Translations under genes and position numbers: made by a program | Notes under the pieces: generated by a model | What the model was told of the DNA's origin: nothing | The model's database searches: none | What the model saw: only the letters and a program-made list of their open reading frames with translations | Assembly (NCBI GenBank): GCA_963842515.1 | Contig: CAWJGO010000001.1 | Span: 1,302,001 to 1,366,000 of the forward strand | Origin: CADEED01 sp963842515 | Lineage (GTDB): Bacteria > Pseudomonadota > Gammaproteobacteria > Steroidobacterales > Steroidobacteraceae | Direction: 5' to 3' | DNA length: 64,000 nucleotides | Shown here: positions 43,481 through 52,927 of the stretch, piece after piece | Numbering within the stretch: the stretch's first letter is position 1 | How the letters are laid out: each line of letters begins with the position of its first letter

Positions 43481-43928
43481 GCTGAGCGCGCCACGCATGC
43501 AACGAGGCCTACCTGACCAATTGACTTCGATTTCGACCAGCATATCGGGCGCCACGAGGCCGGCCTCCTGCACGGTCTTGGTGTCGCCCCGGTAGGCGGC
43601 GGTGCCGGCCTCGGCCTTCGGGTCGAGCGGGACGGGGGTGGTACCGCTGTGGAAGATGATGGCCTTGCCAGCCGGCACTTCCGCTGCGCGAGCGATCGGA
43701 AAGGTGAATGCCAATTTTGCATATTCGCGAGGGGGCCAACGGCCACCGTAACCACGGCGTCGCGTCGAGTATCAACCGCCGCTTATGACAGCACACATGT
43801 CGATGCGGCACGCGTCACTGATTCGCCAATCGCTGCGACCGCCGCCGCCCGGCGTATCGACCCCGCATATAGAGTGCCTGCGGCAGAGATATGGAATTGC
43901 CATCGAGGCGTCGCTGGGGGCTTTTAGG
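43481..43928. other. Gene-free stretch before the M12B peptidase
   Basis: 448 bp that hold only a ridA remnant on the minus strand and the region upstream of the metallopeptidase. The plus-strand frame of that peptidase could be extended back to 43785, but this stretch does not look like protein. Confidence 0.55.
43517..43780 (-). pseudogene. ridA/YjgF remnant with internal deletion
   Basis: Minus-strand text reads KLAFTFPIARAAEVPAGKAI, IFHSGTTPVPLDPKAEAGTA and AYRGDTKT, the N-terminal part of a RidA-like protein, then jumps to QEAGLVAPDMLVEIEV, which is the usual C-terminus (VxVAGLxAPGMLVEIEV). The middle of the protein, including the segment with the catalytic Arg, is missing. The frame upstream (VAVGPLAN) fits the family start but is in a different frame, so there is also a frameshift. 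No intact enamine deaminase can be made. Confidence 0.72.
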
Positions 43929-46900
43929 GTGCGTGCAGTAGGCGGCCGATTGGCGCTGTGGTTCATTGCTTTCAGCGCGGCAGCGGTTGCTGCTGCCGAA
44001 ACCCCCACCATCCAGTACGCGGAGCCCGTGACGGTCGCGCTCAAAGCGGGCACGGCACAATTCGATGCGTATGGCCGGCGTTTTTCGCTGACCCTCACCG
44101 ACAACGATCGCGTGCTGCAGAAACTCTCGCCGCAACGCCAAAGTGAGCTCGGCCGGTACCGGCTGCTGCGCGGCTCGCTCGATGGCGCGCCCGGCTCCTG
44201 GGTACGTCTCACGGAATCTCCCGGCGGCGTCGAAGGCGCAATCTGGGACGGTCACGATCTGTACACCGTCACGCGTCACGCGAGCATCGCGCCCTATCTC
44301 ACCACTCCACTCGATGCTGCTGCCGGTCAGACTGTGGTTTACCGCCTCTCGGATTCTCGCGACATTCTGCCGCGCGATTTTTGCGCGCTCGCGGACCACA
44401 CGCCAGTCCAGTCCAAGAATGGACTCGATCAATATCAGGCGGTGGTCAGTGCCATCGGAGCTGGCCTGATCACGCAGTCGCTCACGCGGCAGCTCGAGAT
44501 CTCGCTGATCGCCGACGGCGACTTCCAGGCGGCCGAATCCGCCGACCCGACCGCAGCCATGCTGGCGCGGCTCAATATCGTCGAAGGCATTTTCAGCGAG
44601 CAGGTGGGTTTGCTGGTGCTCGCCACCGACGTGCGCCTGGTGCCGGCCAACGCCGATCCGTTCACCAGCACCAAGGGCGCCACGTTACTCGAGCAGCTGG
44701 GCTCGTATCGCAAGACCACTCCCGAAGTGCGCGCGCGCGGCCTGGCGCACCTGGTGACGGGCAAGGATCTCGACGGCACCACGGCAGGAATCGCCTACGT
44801 GCGTACGGTGTGCGACATCGAGCGCGGCGCGTCGCTGAGCGCGCGCTCGTTCGGCACCACGATTTCCGCGCTCATCATGGCGCACGAGCTGGGACACAAC
44901 TTCGGTGCCGAGCACGACGGCGAGCCCGGCACGTCCTGCGCCAGCGTGAGTGGCGGCTTCATCATGGCGCCCTCGGTGAGCGGCTACAGCACGTTTTCAC
45001 AATGCAGCATCGACATCATGCAGGCGGTGCTCGCGCAGGCGAGCTGCGTGACGGACGCCGAGTACGCGGACGTCAATGTCGAGGCGGGCGTCGCCACGGT
45101 GTCGGGTGAGGGCGGGCTGCCGTTCACGTTGCCGTTTACCGTGCACTCGATGGGCAATGTCGCCGCGGAGGATGCGGTGCTGACGGTCTCGCTGCCCGAC
45201 AATCCCGCGTTCACCATCGACTCGGTGAACAGCACGCTGGGCAATTGCAATGTCTCCGGCCTCACGGCGCGCTGCGAGCTGGGAACGATACCGGCCGGCG
45301 CCAGTGCCATGATCAGCGTGGTCGCGCGCAGCACCAGCGCGGCCAATTTTTCGGCGCGAGTGGCGGTCATCGCGGCCAATGACCGCGTCACTTCGAACAA
45401 CAACCGGCAGCTGCCGGTGGCAATTCGCGCCGGTATCGACGCGGCGCTCACGCTGAGCACGAGCGCCAGTGAGGTGGCGATCGGCGCGCCCATCGCGGTG
45501 TACGCCGACGTGAGCTCGCTGCGGACCATGGCGGTTCGCAACGCGGTGCTGGCGCTCACGCTCAACCAGACTGTGACCTCAGCCAGCATGCCGGGCGCCA
45601 CCTGCACCCGGAGCGCGTCCTCGGTGAGCTGCATGATCGCCGACCTTCCTTCCGGCGCGACGCTGCGCCTCACCGTGCAGGCCACCACGCACACGGCGGG
45701 CGCGCTGTTCGCAAGCGCCAGCGTGAGCGCTGTGGGTGACGGTGACTTCACCAACAACAACAGCAGCGCCACGGCCTGGGTCCAGGCCGAGCGCGATGTC
45801 GAGCTGCGTGCTGGACCTGCGTCCGTGGAACTCGGTGTCGGCGCTGTCTACGAGGTGCCGTATACGCTTCGCTCGCGCGGGCCACTGCCAACGGGGGATG
45901 TGGCGCTGACCATTTCGCTGCCGTCGAACGCCATGGTCGTGGATGCCATCGATGCCGGTGGCGTCAATTGCACGAACGCCGATCTCATCCTCTGGCGCTG
46001 CGAGCTCGGCAGCCTTGCGCCGGGAGCAACGCGCACAGTGCGGCTTCGCCTGCACGGCGTGCGGCCGGTGACCGGCGACATCATCGCCGTCGCCATCGCC
46101 GCGGACGATAAGTTCACGGCAAACAACAACGCCATCGTGCAGCTGCGCATCGACCACTTGGTCGATGTGTCGGTGGCGATGGCGTCGGGTGGCGCCGGTC
46201 TGGAAGACGCCGTGCTCGACGGCCAGGTGTCGCTGCGTTCGAACGGGCGGCAGACCGCGAGCGGCGCCTCGTTCGACATCGACCTGCATGCCGCGGGCGT
46301 GCTGCGCGCGGCATCGGTCCACAACGGCGCGGCCTGCACGCTGCTCTCGGCACAGCGGGCGCGTTGCTCGCTTCCGGCCATGCCGCGCAACACGCAGCTG
46401 TTCGTGGACTACAGCGCGGAGTTCGCCGAGCCCGGCAACTATGACGTGACCTTCACGGCGCGCGCGCCTGGCGACAGCGCGGCCGACAATGATGTGCTGA
46501 ATCGCGCGATCCTGGTTAGGCCGTATAACGACATCGCCGTGACTGGCAGCCTGGGGATGGCCAGCCTCTTCGGCGGTCAGGTGCGCGAGAAGACGTTCAC
46601 GGTGAGCACCGACCGCCGCGCGCTCGCTTCCGCCCAATTCATCGCGGGACATGCGCTGCCGGGACTCACCGTCGAGACGATCGCCGCCAGCCTGGGTGAT
46701 TGCCGCGTAGATGCAGCGCTCGGCGGTGTCTGCGATTTCGTGGACCTGCAGCCATTCACGAGCCTGACGGTGACCGTGAGGTATCGCGCCGCCGAAGGAT
46801 CCTGGCTGGCGGACCCGACGGTGAAGGTCAGCACCGGCGGCGATGTGCAGAGCAGCAACAATGCGGTGTCGGCGCACATCGAAGCGCACGGCGCCACCGA

Positions 46901-47369
46901 TCTCGAGCTGCGCGTCGACCCGACCGTGGGCGGGGCAAAGTCTGCGACGCTGAGCTTCCCGCTGATTTCGGTGATCAATGGTTCGGACAAGGCATTTGGT
47001 ACCCGGCTGGAGGTGACCCTGCCTCCTCAGGTCACGCTCGTGGATGTGTCGGCGTCGAATGCCAGCTGCAGCGGTACCAGTGTGTTGCGCTGTGATTTCA
47101 CCGAGCTCGAACCGCTCGCCACCGTCACCGTGGCGCTCACCGTGCGCGCCAGTGCCAACGGCAGCTACGTGAGCTCGCTCAAGCTCTCCGCGACCAACGA
47201 CAACAATGCCGCCAATGACTCGCGCGCCGTCGCCATCGAGATCTCGGGTGGCGCGACCGCCCAGGCCAGCGGAAGTGGAGGCGGGGGCCGGCTCGAATTC
47301 TGGATGCTCGGGTTGTTAGCGATGCTCGTCGCCAGACGAAAAACGTTCCGGAACTCTGTCATCGAGTAG
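43929..47369 (+). CDS. Large secreted M12B-type zinc metallopeptidase with repeat domains and sorting tail
   Basis: About 1146 residues from GTG 43929. Signal peptide (LALWFIAFSAAAVAAA), a propeptide-like region, then a reprolysin-like domain with the full zinc motif MAHELGHNFGAEHDGEPG near 44880 and a Met-turn-like GGFIMAPSV. After that come about six DUF11/CARDB-type beta modules, each with a C-x(n)-C pair and the phrase NNN or NDN near its end. The C-terminus is GSGGGGRLEFWMLGLLAMLVARRKTF: a Gly-rich stretch, one helix and basic residues, as in GlyGly-CTERM proteins cut by rhombosortase. An in-frame ATG at 43785 is possible but its extra residues look non-coding. Confidence 0.87.
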   Translation: MRAVGGRLALWFIAFSAAAVAAAETPTIQYAEPVTVALKAGTAQFDAYGRRFSLTLTDNDRVLQKLSPQRQSELGRYRLLRGSLDGAPGSWVRLTESPGGVEGAIWDGHDLYTVTRHASIAPYLTTPLDAAAGQTVVYRLSDSRDILPRDFCALADHTPVQSKNGLDQYQAVVSAIGAGLITQSLTRQLEISLIADGDFQAAESADPTAAMLARLNIVEGIFSEQVGLLVLATDVRLVPANADPFTSTKGATLLEQLGSYRKTTPEVRARGLAHLVTGKDLDGTTAGIAYVRTVCDIERGASLSARSFGTTISALIMAHELGHNFGAEHDGEPGTSCASVSGGFIMAPSVSGYSTFSQCSIDIMQAVLAQASCVTDAEYADVNVEAGVATVSGEGGLPFTLPFTVHSMGNVAAEDAVLTVSLPDNPAFTIDSVNSTLGNCNVSGLTARCELGTIPAGASAMISVVARSTSAANFSARVAVIAANDRVTSNNNRQLPVAIRAGIDAALTLSTSASEVAIGAPIAVYADVSSLRTMAVRNAVLALTLNQTVTSASMPGATCTRSASSVSCMIADLPSGATLRLTVQATTHTAGALFASASVSAVGDGDFTNNNSSATAWVQAERDVELRAGPASVELGVGAVYEVPYTLRSRGPLPTGDVALTISLPSNAMVVDAIDAGGVNCTNADLILWRCELGSLAPGATRTVRLRLHGVRPVTGDIIAVAIAADDKFTANNNAIVQLRIDHLVDVSVAMASGGAGLEDAVLDGQVSLRSNGRQTASGASFDIDLHAAGVLRAASVHNGAACTLLSAQRARCSLPAMPRNTQLFVDYSAEFAEPGNYDVTFTARAPGDSAADNDVLNRAILVRPYNDIAVTGSLGMASLFGGQVREKTFTVSTDRRALASAQFIAGHALPGLTVETIAASLGDCRVDAALGGVCDFVDLQPFTSLTVTVRYRAAEGSWLADPTVKVSTGGDVQSSNNAVSAHIEAHGATDLELRVDPTVGGAKSATLSFPLISVINGSDKAFGTRLEVTLPPQVTLVDVSASNASCSGTSVLRCDFTELEPLATVTVALTVRASANGSYVSSLKLSATNDNNAANDSRAVAIEISGGATAQASGSGGGGRLEFWMLGLLAMLVARRKTFRNSVIE

Positions 47370-47431
47370 CGAGTCAACGCAGAACATCACTAGAATCGGT
47401 CGCCGTAACTGCACCGGCCCTGGGGGGAGCG

Positions 47432-48179
47432 ATGCTCAGACGCGTTATGCCAGTGTTGGCGATCCTGTGCCTCATCCTCGCCGGCTGTGCGACTCAGAAA
47501 CAGCAGACCAGCGCCGGGTATGTGCCACCCGCCGGCAGTTACAAACTCATCGTCATGCGTCCGGATATCGCTGTGAGCGTGCTCACGATGGGAGGGCAGA
47601 CCGAGCAGCGCGAGGACTGGACCAATACCGCGCGAGAGAACGTGCTCGCGTCGTTGCGCAGTCAGCAGGCGAAACGCGGTGGCGCTGCGCACATTGCGCT
47701 CACGAGTCGCGATGCCGGCAGCGACGAGGCAAGCATCATCGAGCTCAACAAGCTCCATGAAGTCGTGGGTCAATCGGTGCTGCTGCACAAATTTTCTCCT
47801 GGCCTGGCGCTGCCCTCGAAGAAAGGTGTGTTCGACTGGACGCTCGGCGATCTTGCCACGCAGTACGGTTCTCAATCCGGCTACGACTACGCGTTGTTCC
47901 TCTACGCGCGTGACAGTTTCTCGAGCGGCGGTCGAGCGGCGGTCCAGGTGGTCGGAGCGCTCGGATGCATCGTGGGCCTGTGCATCATTCCCGCGGGCGG
48001 ATCGCAACAGGCGTTCGCTTCGCTCGTGGATCTCGAGACTGGAACCGTCGCCTGGTTCAACTTACGTGCAGTCCGCCACGGGCGATATCCGCACGCCCGA
48101 AGGTGCCGATGCGCTCGTCACCAAGCTGCTCGAAAGCATGAGCGCAGACACACAGAAGAAGAAAAAGAAGGGAGCTTGA
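47432..48179 (+). pseudogene. Lipoprotein gene with a single-base frameshift
   Basis: Starts as a lipoprotein (MLRRVMPVLAILCLILAGC, lipobox LAGC) of unknown family, GYVPPAGSYKLIVMRPDIAV onwards. The frame reads well to VDLETGTVAWFN at 48061. One base after that the protein continues in the next frame as YVQSATGDIRTPEGADALVT then KLLESMSADTQKKKKKGA and a stop at 48179. Without the shift, frame 1 runs on through Arg-rich nonsense into the M48 gene and fuses the two. An extra T at 48062-48063 explains it. It could be a sequencing error or a real mutation. Confidence 0.78.
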
Positions 48180-48184
48180 GAGCG

Positions 48185-49423
48185 ATGGCGGCGTCGCGCA
48201 GACAGTTCCTCACAGGCATCGGCGGATGCGCGGCGTGCATGGCCGGTGCCGCGCATGCCTATGTGCTGCCCACCGATCTTCCGCCGCTCGCGGGCGAGGG
48301 CTACCAGCCTTCCGACGCGGACGAGCGCGGGATCTGGCAGAGCCTCGAGCGTATAGAAGAATCGATACGCACGTCTCCGCAGTTGCTGCAGGCGCCGGAG
48401 CTGCACGCGTACACCTTGCGCGTCATCGAGCGGCTCGTGGGGCGTCCGGCGCCGGAGCTGCGCCTGTACCTCATGCGCAATGCCGCCTTCAACGCGTCGA
48501 TGTTTCCGTCGGGCATGATGATCGTGCACACCGGGCTCATGGCGCGCGTGCGAAACGAAGCGCAATACGCCGCGGTGCTCGGGCATGAAGCCGGCCACTA
48601 CTTCCGCAAACACACCATTCAGCAATACCGCAGCATCCGCCGAAAGAGTGCCGCGATGGCGGTCGTCGGAGCAGCCGCGGGTGCCGCCGCCGGCGTCTCG
48701 AGCTCGGGCGGGTCGTGGATCAATGCCGCGTATGCGATCAACTCGGCGCTGCTGCTGTCCGTGTTCCAGTTCAGCCGCGAGGACGAAGCCGAGGCCGATG
48801 CCTATGGAATCTCCCTCATGGCGAAATCCGGCTACACGCCCGGAGCGGCTGCGGAGGTCTGGAAACAGCTCATCGAGGAGCGCAGGGCGAGCGCCGAGCA
48901 GCGCAACAAGCGTTACCGCGATCGCAGCCAATCGGTACTGTCGACGCACCCACCCTCGGAAGGCCGCATGACCGACCTTGCCGACACCGCCGCCTATCTA
49001 TCCGCGGCCTATCCAGCCACGGAAAGGCAGCGCGAGACTTCCGGCGGCCGCGCCGAATGGCAGGCGGTCATCGCGCCCCATCGCGTACAGCTGCTCGAGG
49101 AACAGGTGAAGCTCAACGACCCCGGTGCGAGCCTCTATCTTGTCGAGAGCCTGGCCCTGGACGGGTGGAACGGTGTGTTGCGCTATCAGGAAGGTGAGAT
49201 CTACCGCATGCGTGCAGCCGCTGGCGACGACACCAGGGCCGCAGCGGCATACGCGGCATCCGTTGCGTTGCCGGATGCGCCGGCCGAAGCCTGGCGCGCG
49301 CATGGATATTCCTTGCTGAAAGCTGGCAAGACTGCGGCTGGCCGCGACGCGCTGAATCGATATCTGGCGATGAATCCCGGCGCGAAAGACTCGGGCGTCA
49401 TCCGTTTCACACTGACTCAATGA
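48185..49423 (+). CDS. M48-family zinc metallopeptidase with Tat-like signal
   Basis: A 412-residue peptidase. N-terminus MAASRRQFLTGIGGCAACMAG has a twin-arginine signal (S-R-R-Q-F-L). The M48 domain has VLGHEAGHYFRKHT (His134, Glu135, His138) and the third ligand in FSREDEAEADAYG; STHPPSEGRM is a conserved M48 segment. The C-terminal 130 residues look helical and repeat-like (TPR-type, BepA-like), suggesting outer-membrane protein quality control. Start ATG 48185 after the upstream lipoprotein; the longer fused frame results from the frameshift described there. Confidence 0.88.
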   Translation: MAASRRQFLTGIGGCAACMAGAAHAYVLPTDLPPLAGEGYQPSDADERGIWQSLERIEESIRTSPQLLQAPELHAYTLRVIERLVGRPAPELRLYLMRNAAFNASMFPSGMMIVHTGLMARVRNEAQYAAVLGHEAGHYFRKHTIQQYRSIRRKSAAMAVVGAAAGAAAGVSSSGGSWINAAYAINSALLLSVFQFSREDEAEADAYGISLMAKSGYTPGAAAEVWKQLIEERRASAEQRNKRYRDRSQSVLSTHPPSEGRMTDLADTAAYLSAAYPATERQRETSGGRAEWQAVIAPHRVQLLEEQVKLNDPGASLYLVESLALDGWNGVLRYQEGEIYRMRAAAGDDTRAAAAYAASVALPDAPAEAWRAHGYSLLKAGKTAAGRDALNRYLAMNPGAKDSGVIRFTLTQ

Positions 49424-49434
49424 TCGGAAGGTCC

Positions 49435-50025
49435 ATGAAATCAGGAATCGCAATGGTCGCAGGCCTGGCCGCGTTCGCGCTCGCCGGTTGCATGCCGGGC
49501 TACACGCTGGTGCCCGCGGAGCCGATCTCGGTGGCGGCTAACGCGCTCATCGTGCAGCCGGCCACCAAGTGGAACGTGTTGCCGACAACCCGCTTTGAAA
49601 CGAAGTGGGAAGAAACCTGGACCAAGAACGGTCCGTTGCTCGAGACGGTGACCTTCATGGGTGGCGTCCCGGATGGAAAAGCCATGGTCGTGCAAAGAAA
49701 GAAGGACGATCGGCAGGTATCCGTGTTCCGTGCCGACATGACCGCACAGGATCTCGTGTCGATGATCGAGGCGTCGTATCGGGTCAGGGGCGTGACGGTT
49801 TTCGAGATCGAGTCAGTCGATCCGGCCGACTTCCTCGGCGGAAAAGGCCTGAAGGTGCGTTACAAGTACGCGCCAAACAACGGCATTTCCAAGAAGGGCA
49901 GCTGCATCGCGCGCGTGGTCGACAAGAAGCTCTACTTCATGAAATTGGACGGTGTATCGAGCCACTACTTTGACGCGGCGCTGCCAGAGTTCGATCGCAT
50001 GGTCGCGACCGCCGAGCTGCGCTGA
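49435..50025 (+). CDS. Lipoprotein of unknown function
   Basis: A 196-residue lipoprotein: MKSGIAMVAGLAAFALAGC with lipobox LAGC. The mature part is beta-rich (LVPAEPISVAANALIVQPAT, ETVTFMGGVPDGKAMVVQRK), family not recognised. Start ATG 49435 has GGAAGG at the right distance; ATG 49420 overlaps the M48 stop. It follows two other envelope genes in the same direction, probably one transcript. Confidence 0.82.
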   Translation: MKSGIAMVAGLAAFALAGCMPGYTLVPAEPISVAANALIVQPATKWNVLPTTRFETKWEETWTKNGPLLETVTFMGGVPDGKAMVVQRKKDDRQVSVFRADMTAQDLVSMIEASYRVRGVTVFEIESVDPADFLGGKGLKVRYKYAPNNGISKKGSCIARVVDKKLYFMKLDGVSSHYFDAALPEFDRMVATAELR

Positions 50026-50046
50026 ATGGGGACATTCCTGATTTCC
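50025..50046 (+). repeat. 22-bp inverted repeat, left copy
   Basis: AATGGGGACATTCCTGATTTCC right after the lipoprotein stop. Its reverse complement, 21 of 22 bases identical, is at 52928-52949. The GGGGACATTCCT word resembles REP-like extragenic palindromes. The pair encloses the EEP, macro and PD40 genes. Confidence 0.75.
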
Positions 50047-50079
50047 TAGCAAAAGGGGACGCAGCTGCGGCAGAAGGTC

Positions 50080-50766
50080 ATGATCCTCGTCACTTGGAAT
50101 TGCTGCCGCGGGCCGTACCTCAAAAAAGTTGCGCTGCTCGACTCTTTGAATGCGGACATCGCCGTGCTCCAGGAATGTCCGCGGCCACCCATCGAGTCCG
50201 ACCGGTGCTTGTGGTTCGGCGACAATCCACGGCAGGGCATCGCCATCATTGCGAAACCGCCGTATTCGCTGGCGCGCTTGCCGGCACGCCGCGCAGTTCC
50301 CAGGTTCATAGTGCCCATGACGGTAACCGGGCCGCGTGCTTTCACGCTGCTGGCCGTGTGGTCGAAAGCGCGCCAGAAGCACACCTACGTTGCGGCGGTC
50401 ATGAAGGCGGTTCGCATGTATCGCGAACTCCTCGCCGCAGGTCCTGCCGTGGTAATCGGTGACTTCAATTCCAACACGTTCTGGGACGAATCGCGGCCCG
50501 CGGACCGCAACCATTCAGCGCTGGTGAAGATGCTCGGTGGTCTGAATCTGGTGAGCGCATACCACACGCATTTCGGCGAGGCACAGGGGGCGGAGACCCG
50601 GCCGACCTACTATTTTCAGTGGAAGGAAAAGCAGCCGTACCATCTCGATCATTGCTTCATCCCGGAGAGCTGGGCCAATGTCCTGACGCGCGTGGAAGTC
50701 CCCGGTTATGAGCAATGGAAGCAGCACAGCGATCATCGGCCGGTGATCGTTGAGCTTCACGGGTGA
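50080..50766 (+). CDS. Endonuclease/exonuclease/phosphatase family protein
   Basis: A 228-residue cytoplasmic protein of the EEP superfamily (exonuclease III fold). Diagnostic features: VTWNC at the N-terminus, the metal ligand Glu in VLQECPRP, GDFNSN with catalytic Asp/Asn, and the final SDHRPVIVEL with catalytic Asp-His. It acts on a phosphodiester or phosphoester; whether DNA, RNA or lipid cannot be told. No signal peptide. Only 6 bp separate it from the macro-domain gene. Confidence 0.9.
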   Translation: MILVTWNCCRGPYLKKVALLDSLNADIAVLQECPRPPIESDRCLWFGDNPRQGIAIIAKPPYSLARLPARRAVPRFIVPMTVTGPRAFTLLAVWSKARQKHTYVAAVMKAVRMYRELLAAGPAVVIGDFNSNTFWDESRPADRNHSALVKMLGGLNLVSAYHTHFGEAQGAETRPTYYFQWKEKQPYHLDHCFIPESWANVLTRVEVPGYEQWKQHSDHRPVIVELHG

Positions 50767-50772
50767 TGCGAT

Positions 50773-51291
50773 ATGCCAGCAACTCTTCGCGCAATACGAG
50801 CCGACATCACGACCCTGCCGGTGGACGCCATCGTCAACGCCGCCAACTCCTCGCTGCTGGGAGGCGGTGGTGTGGATGGTGCGATTCATCGGGCCGCAGG
50901 ACCTGAGCTGCTGCACGAGTGCCGTCTGCTGGGCGGCTGCAAGACCGGCGAGGCGAAACTCACCAAGGGCTATCGGCTGCCGGCAAAGTACGTCATTCAT
51001 ACCGTGGGACCGGTATGGCGTGGCGGCGAGGCCGGAGAGCCTGCGCTGCTCGCTTCCTGTTATCGGCGTTCGCTCGCACTCGCGATGGCTACGCGCTTGG
51101 TATCGCTGGCCTTCCCGAGCATCAGCACGGGCATCTTCGGTTATCCGGTCGAACCCGCCGCGCAGATTGCGGTTTCCACCGTACGCGACTCACTGCGCGA
51201 CGACGCATCACTGGAAGAGATTGTCTTTTGTTGCTTTTCTGCCGGCGACCTTGCGATTTATGAGGCTGCGTTGCAGTCGCCGGTCAGCTGA
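50773..51291 (+). CDS. Macro domain protein, probable O-acetyl-ADP-ribose deacetylase
   Basis: A 172-residue macro domain close to E. coli YmdB: IRADITTLPVDAIVNAANSS, GGGGVDGAIHRAAGPEL (ADP-ribose binding loop), YVIHTVGPVW, and FPSISTGIFGYPVEPAA. Hydrolyses ADP-ribose esters or removes ADP-ribose from nucleic acid or protein ends. It is co-directional with the EEP gene upstream; both enzymes act on phosphate-containing nucleotide substrates, but a joint pathway is only a guess. Confidence 0.93.
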   Translation: MPATLRAIRADITTLPVDAIVNAANSSLLGGGGVDGAIHRAAGPELLHECRLLGGCKTGEAKLTKGYRLPAKYVIHTVGPVWRGGEAGEPALLASCYRRSLALAMATRLVSLAFPSISTGIFGYPVEPAAQIAVSTVRDSLRDDASLEEIVFCCFSAGDLAIYEAALQSPVS

Positions 51292-51335
51292 GCCGGTGCG
51301 GCGCACACCGGCTCGACTGAACAAGTCCCGTTGCG

Positions 51336-52892
51336 TTACAGCGCGTCGCTGTTGCTCACGAACGCAATGTGCGTGCCATCGGGTGACCACGATGGCACGT
51401 TGATCGTGCCCTGGCCGCCGTACACGTAGCCGATCACCTTCGGCGGCGCACTGCCGTCGGTCGGCATGATGCGCAGGTAGCACTGCTTGTAGTACGGGTG
51501 GTTGGATGGTTCCACGTCGAGCCCGTACGAAATGATCACGATCCACTTGCCGTCCGGAGAAAAGTGCGGGAACCAGTCGTTGAACTTGTGATCGTTGGTC
51601 ACACGTTCCTGGTTCTTGCCGTCGGGATCCATGCGCCAGATCTGCATCTGGCCTGAGCGCGTGGAGTTGAAGTAGATCTTCTTGCCGTCGGGGCTTACTT
51701 CGGGACCGTCGTCGAGCCCCGCCGAATTCGTCAGGTTGATTTCTTTGCCGCTGCCGTCGGAAGCAATCTTGTAGATGTCGTATTCGTTGTCCTTGGCCCC
51801 CTTGGGCACGCGGCCACCGGTGTAGATCAGCCACTTCGCATCCGGCGTCCAGCCGTGCATGTACGACGGCGTCAGCGGCGTGATGCGCTTCGGCACGCCG
51901 CCACTGGTCGGCATGGTGTAGATGGTGGATTGATTGTTGTCCTGGCTCTGGTCGCTGATGGCGAGTTGCTTGCCGTCGAACGACAACACGTGGTCGTTGT
52001 TGTTGCGGATGGCGAACCCGGTGTCGATGAGCGTCGGCGTACGCGTGATGAGATCGAACTTCCACAGCCTGCCGCGCGTGGCCGGATCGCCGCCGCTCGC
52101 GTTGTAGATCAGCGTGGATCCGTCAGGCAACCAGTTCGGCGCCTCGAATGGTACCCGGGACGTGTAATACACATTGCGATGGCCGCTGGTGACGTTCATC
52201 ACTTCGAGCCGGCTGCCGATGTAGTCGCGGTACGGCTGGAAGCCCACCTTCACCGGCTTGATCACGCGCACGTGGCGGAACACCACTTTTTCCTGCACGT
52301 CCGCGTTGTGCGACGAAAGGAACAACCCGACGAAGGCTTCTTCGGGCACGTTGGGCACGTCCTTGATCTCCGCCACCTCGAACGGTTCACCAAATCTCGC
52401 GGCCGAGAAGATGAAGAGATTGCCGCGGCGTTCCAGCTGGATGACGTTCGCGCCTTTCGCGGCTGGCATCTCGACCTGCGCGGTGTCTTCGCCCTTGACC
52501 TTGCGGTATTGAAGCGAGGTGAGCCCGTCGCCGTGTAGCGCCCCGTCGACATAGGCCGAATCGAAGTCGGCGGTCGAAGCGCGCACCATGATTCCCGCTT
52601 TGCGGTGCGGATCCACGCCCTTGCCCTGGAACTCCACCTGCGCCTGCACGATGAAGTCACCCTTCATGCGGCGGTATGCGAACTGGAACTCATCGCGCTT
52701 CGCCCAGATGTTCACGCCGCCCGCGCTGAGCGTGTAAACCTGCGATGCCGCGTTCCAGGTTGAGTAGCCGGCAATCTTCGGCGAGCCCACGTCCACATGC
52801 GCTTCGAAATCCCCCAACGGTCCGCCATTGGGTGAGGCCACGACAATTGCTGACCAGGCCAGCGCCACTAACAACAATCCAGCTCGTTTCAC
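51336..52892 (-). CDS. Secreted PD40/TolB-like beta-propeller protein with N-terminal laminin-G-like domain
   Basis: A 518-residue protein with a signal peptide (MKRAGLLLVALAWSAIVVAS). Residues 30-215 resemble DUF1349 / concanavalin-like domains (DEFQFAYRRMKGDFIVQAQV). Residues 230-518 are a TolB-type propeller with repeated blades such as PNWLPDGSTLIYNASGG, PEVSPDGKKIYFNSTRSGQ and PHFSPDGKWIVIISYG. Secreted versions often occur with polysaccharide-degrading enzymes and may bind or sense oligosaccharides, or act as glycosidases of the propeller type. The carbohydrate genes follow on the same side of the window. Confidence 0.85.
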   Translation of the reverse strand: MKRAGLLLVALAWSAIVVASPNGGPLGDFEAHVDVGSPKIAGYSTWNAASQVYTLSAGGVNIWAKRDEFQFAYRRMKGDFIVQAQVEFQGKGVDPHRKAGIMVRASTADFDSAYVDGALHGDGLTSLQYRKVKGEDTAQVEMPAAKGANVIQLERRGNLFIFSAARFGEPFEVAEIKDVPNVPEEAFVGLFLSSHNADVQEKVVFRHVRVIKPVKVGFQPYRDYIGSRLEVMNVTSGHRNVYYTSRVPFEAPNWLPDGSTLIYNASGGDPATRGRLWKFDLITRTPTLIDTGFAIRNNNDHVLSFDGKQLAISDQSQDNNQSTIYTMPTSGGVPKRITPLTPSYMHGWTPDAKWLIYTGGRVPKGAKDNEYDIYKIASDGSGKEINLTNSAGLDDGPEVSPDGKKIYFNSTRSGQMQIWRMDPDGKNQERVTNDHKFNDWFPHFSPDGKWIVIISYGLDVEPSNHPYYKQCYLRIMPTDGSAPPKVIGYVYGGQGTINVPSWSPDGTHIAFVSNSDAL

Positions 52893-52927
52893 GATTCCCC
52901 CTCGGTGATGGCCGCCGATTGTTACAG

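Noticed and set aside
43785..43928. Longer N-terminus of the M12B peptidase from ATG 43785
   Set aside because: The 48 extra residues are Arg/Pro-rich and would place the signal peptide far from the start; GTG 43929 gives a normal signal sequence.
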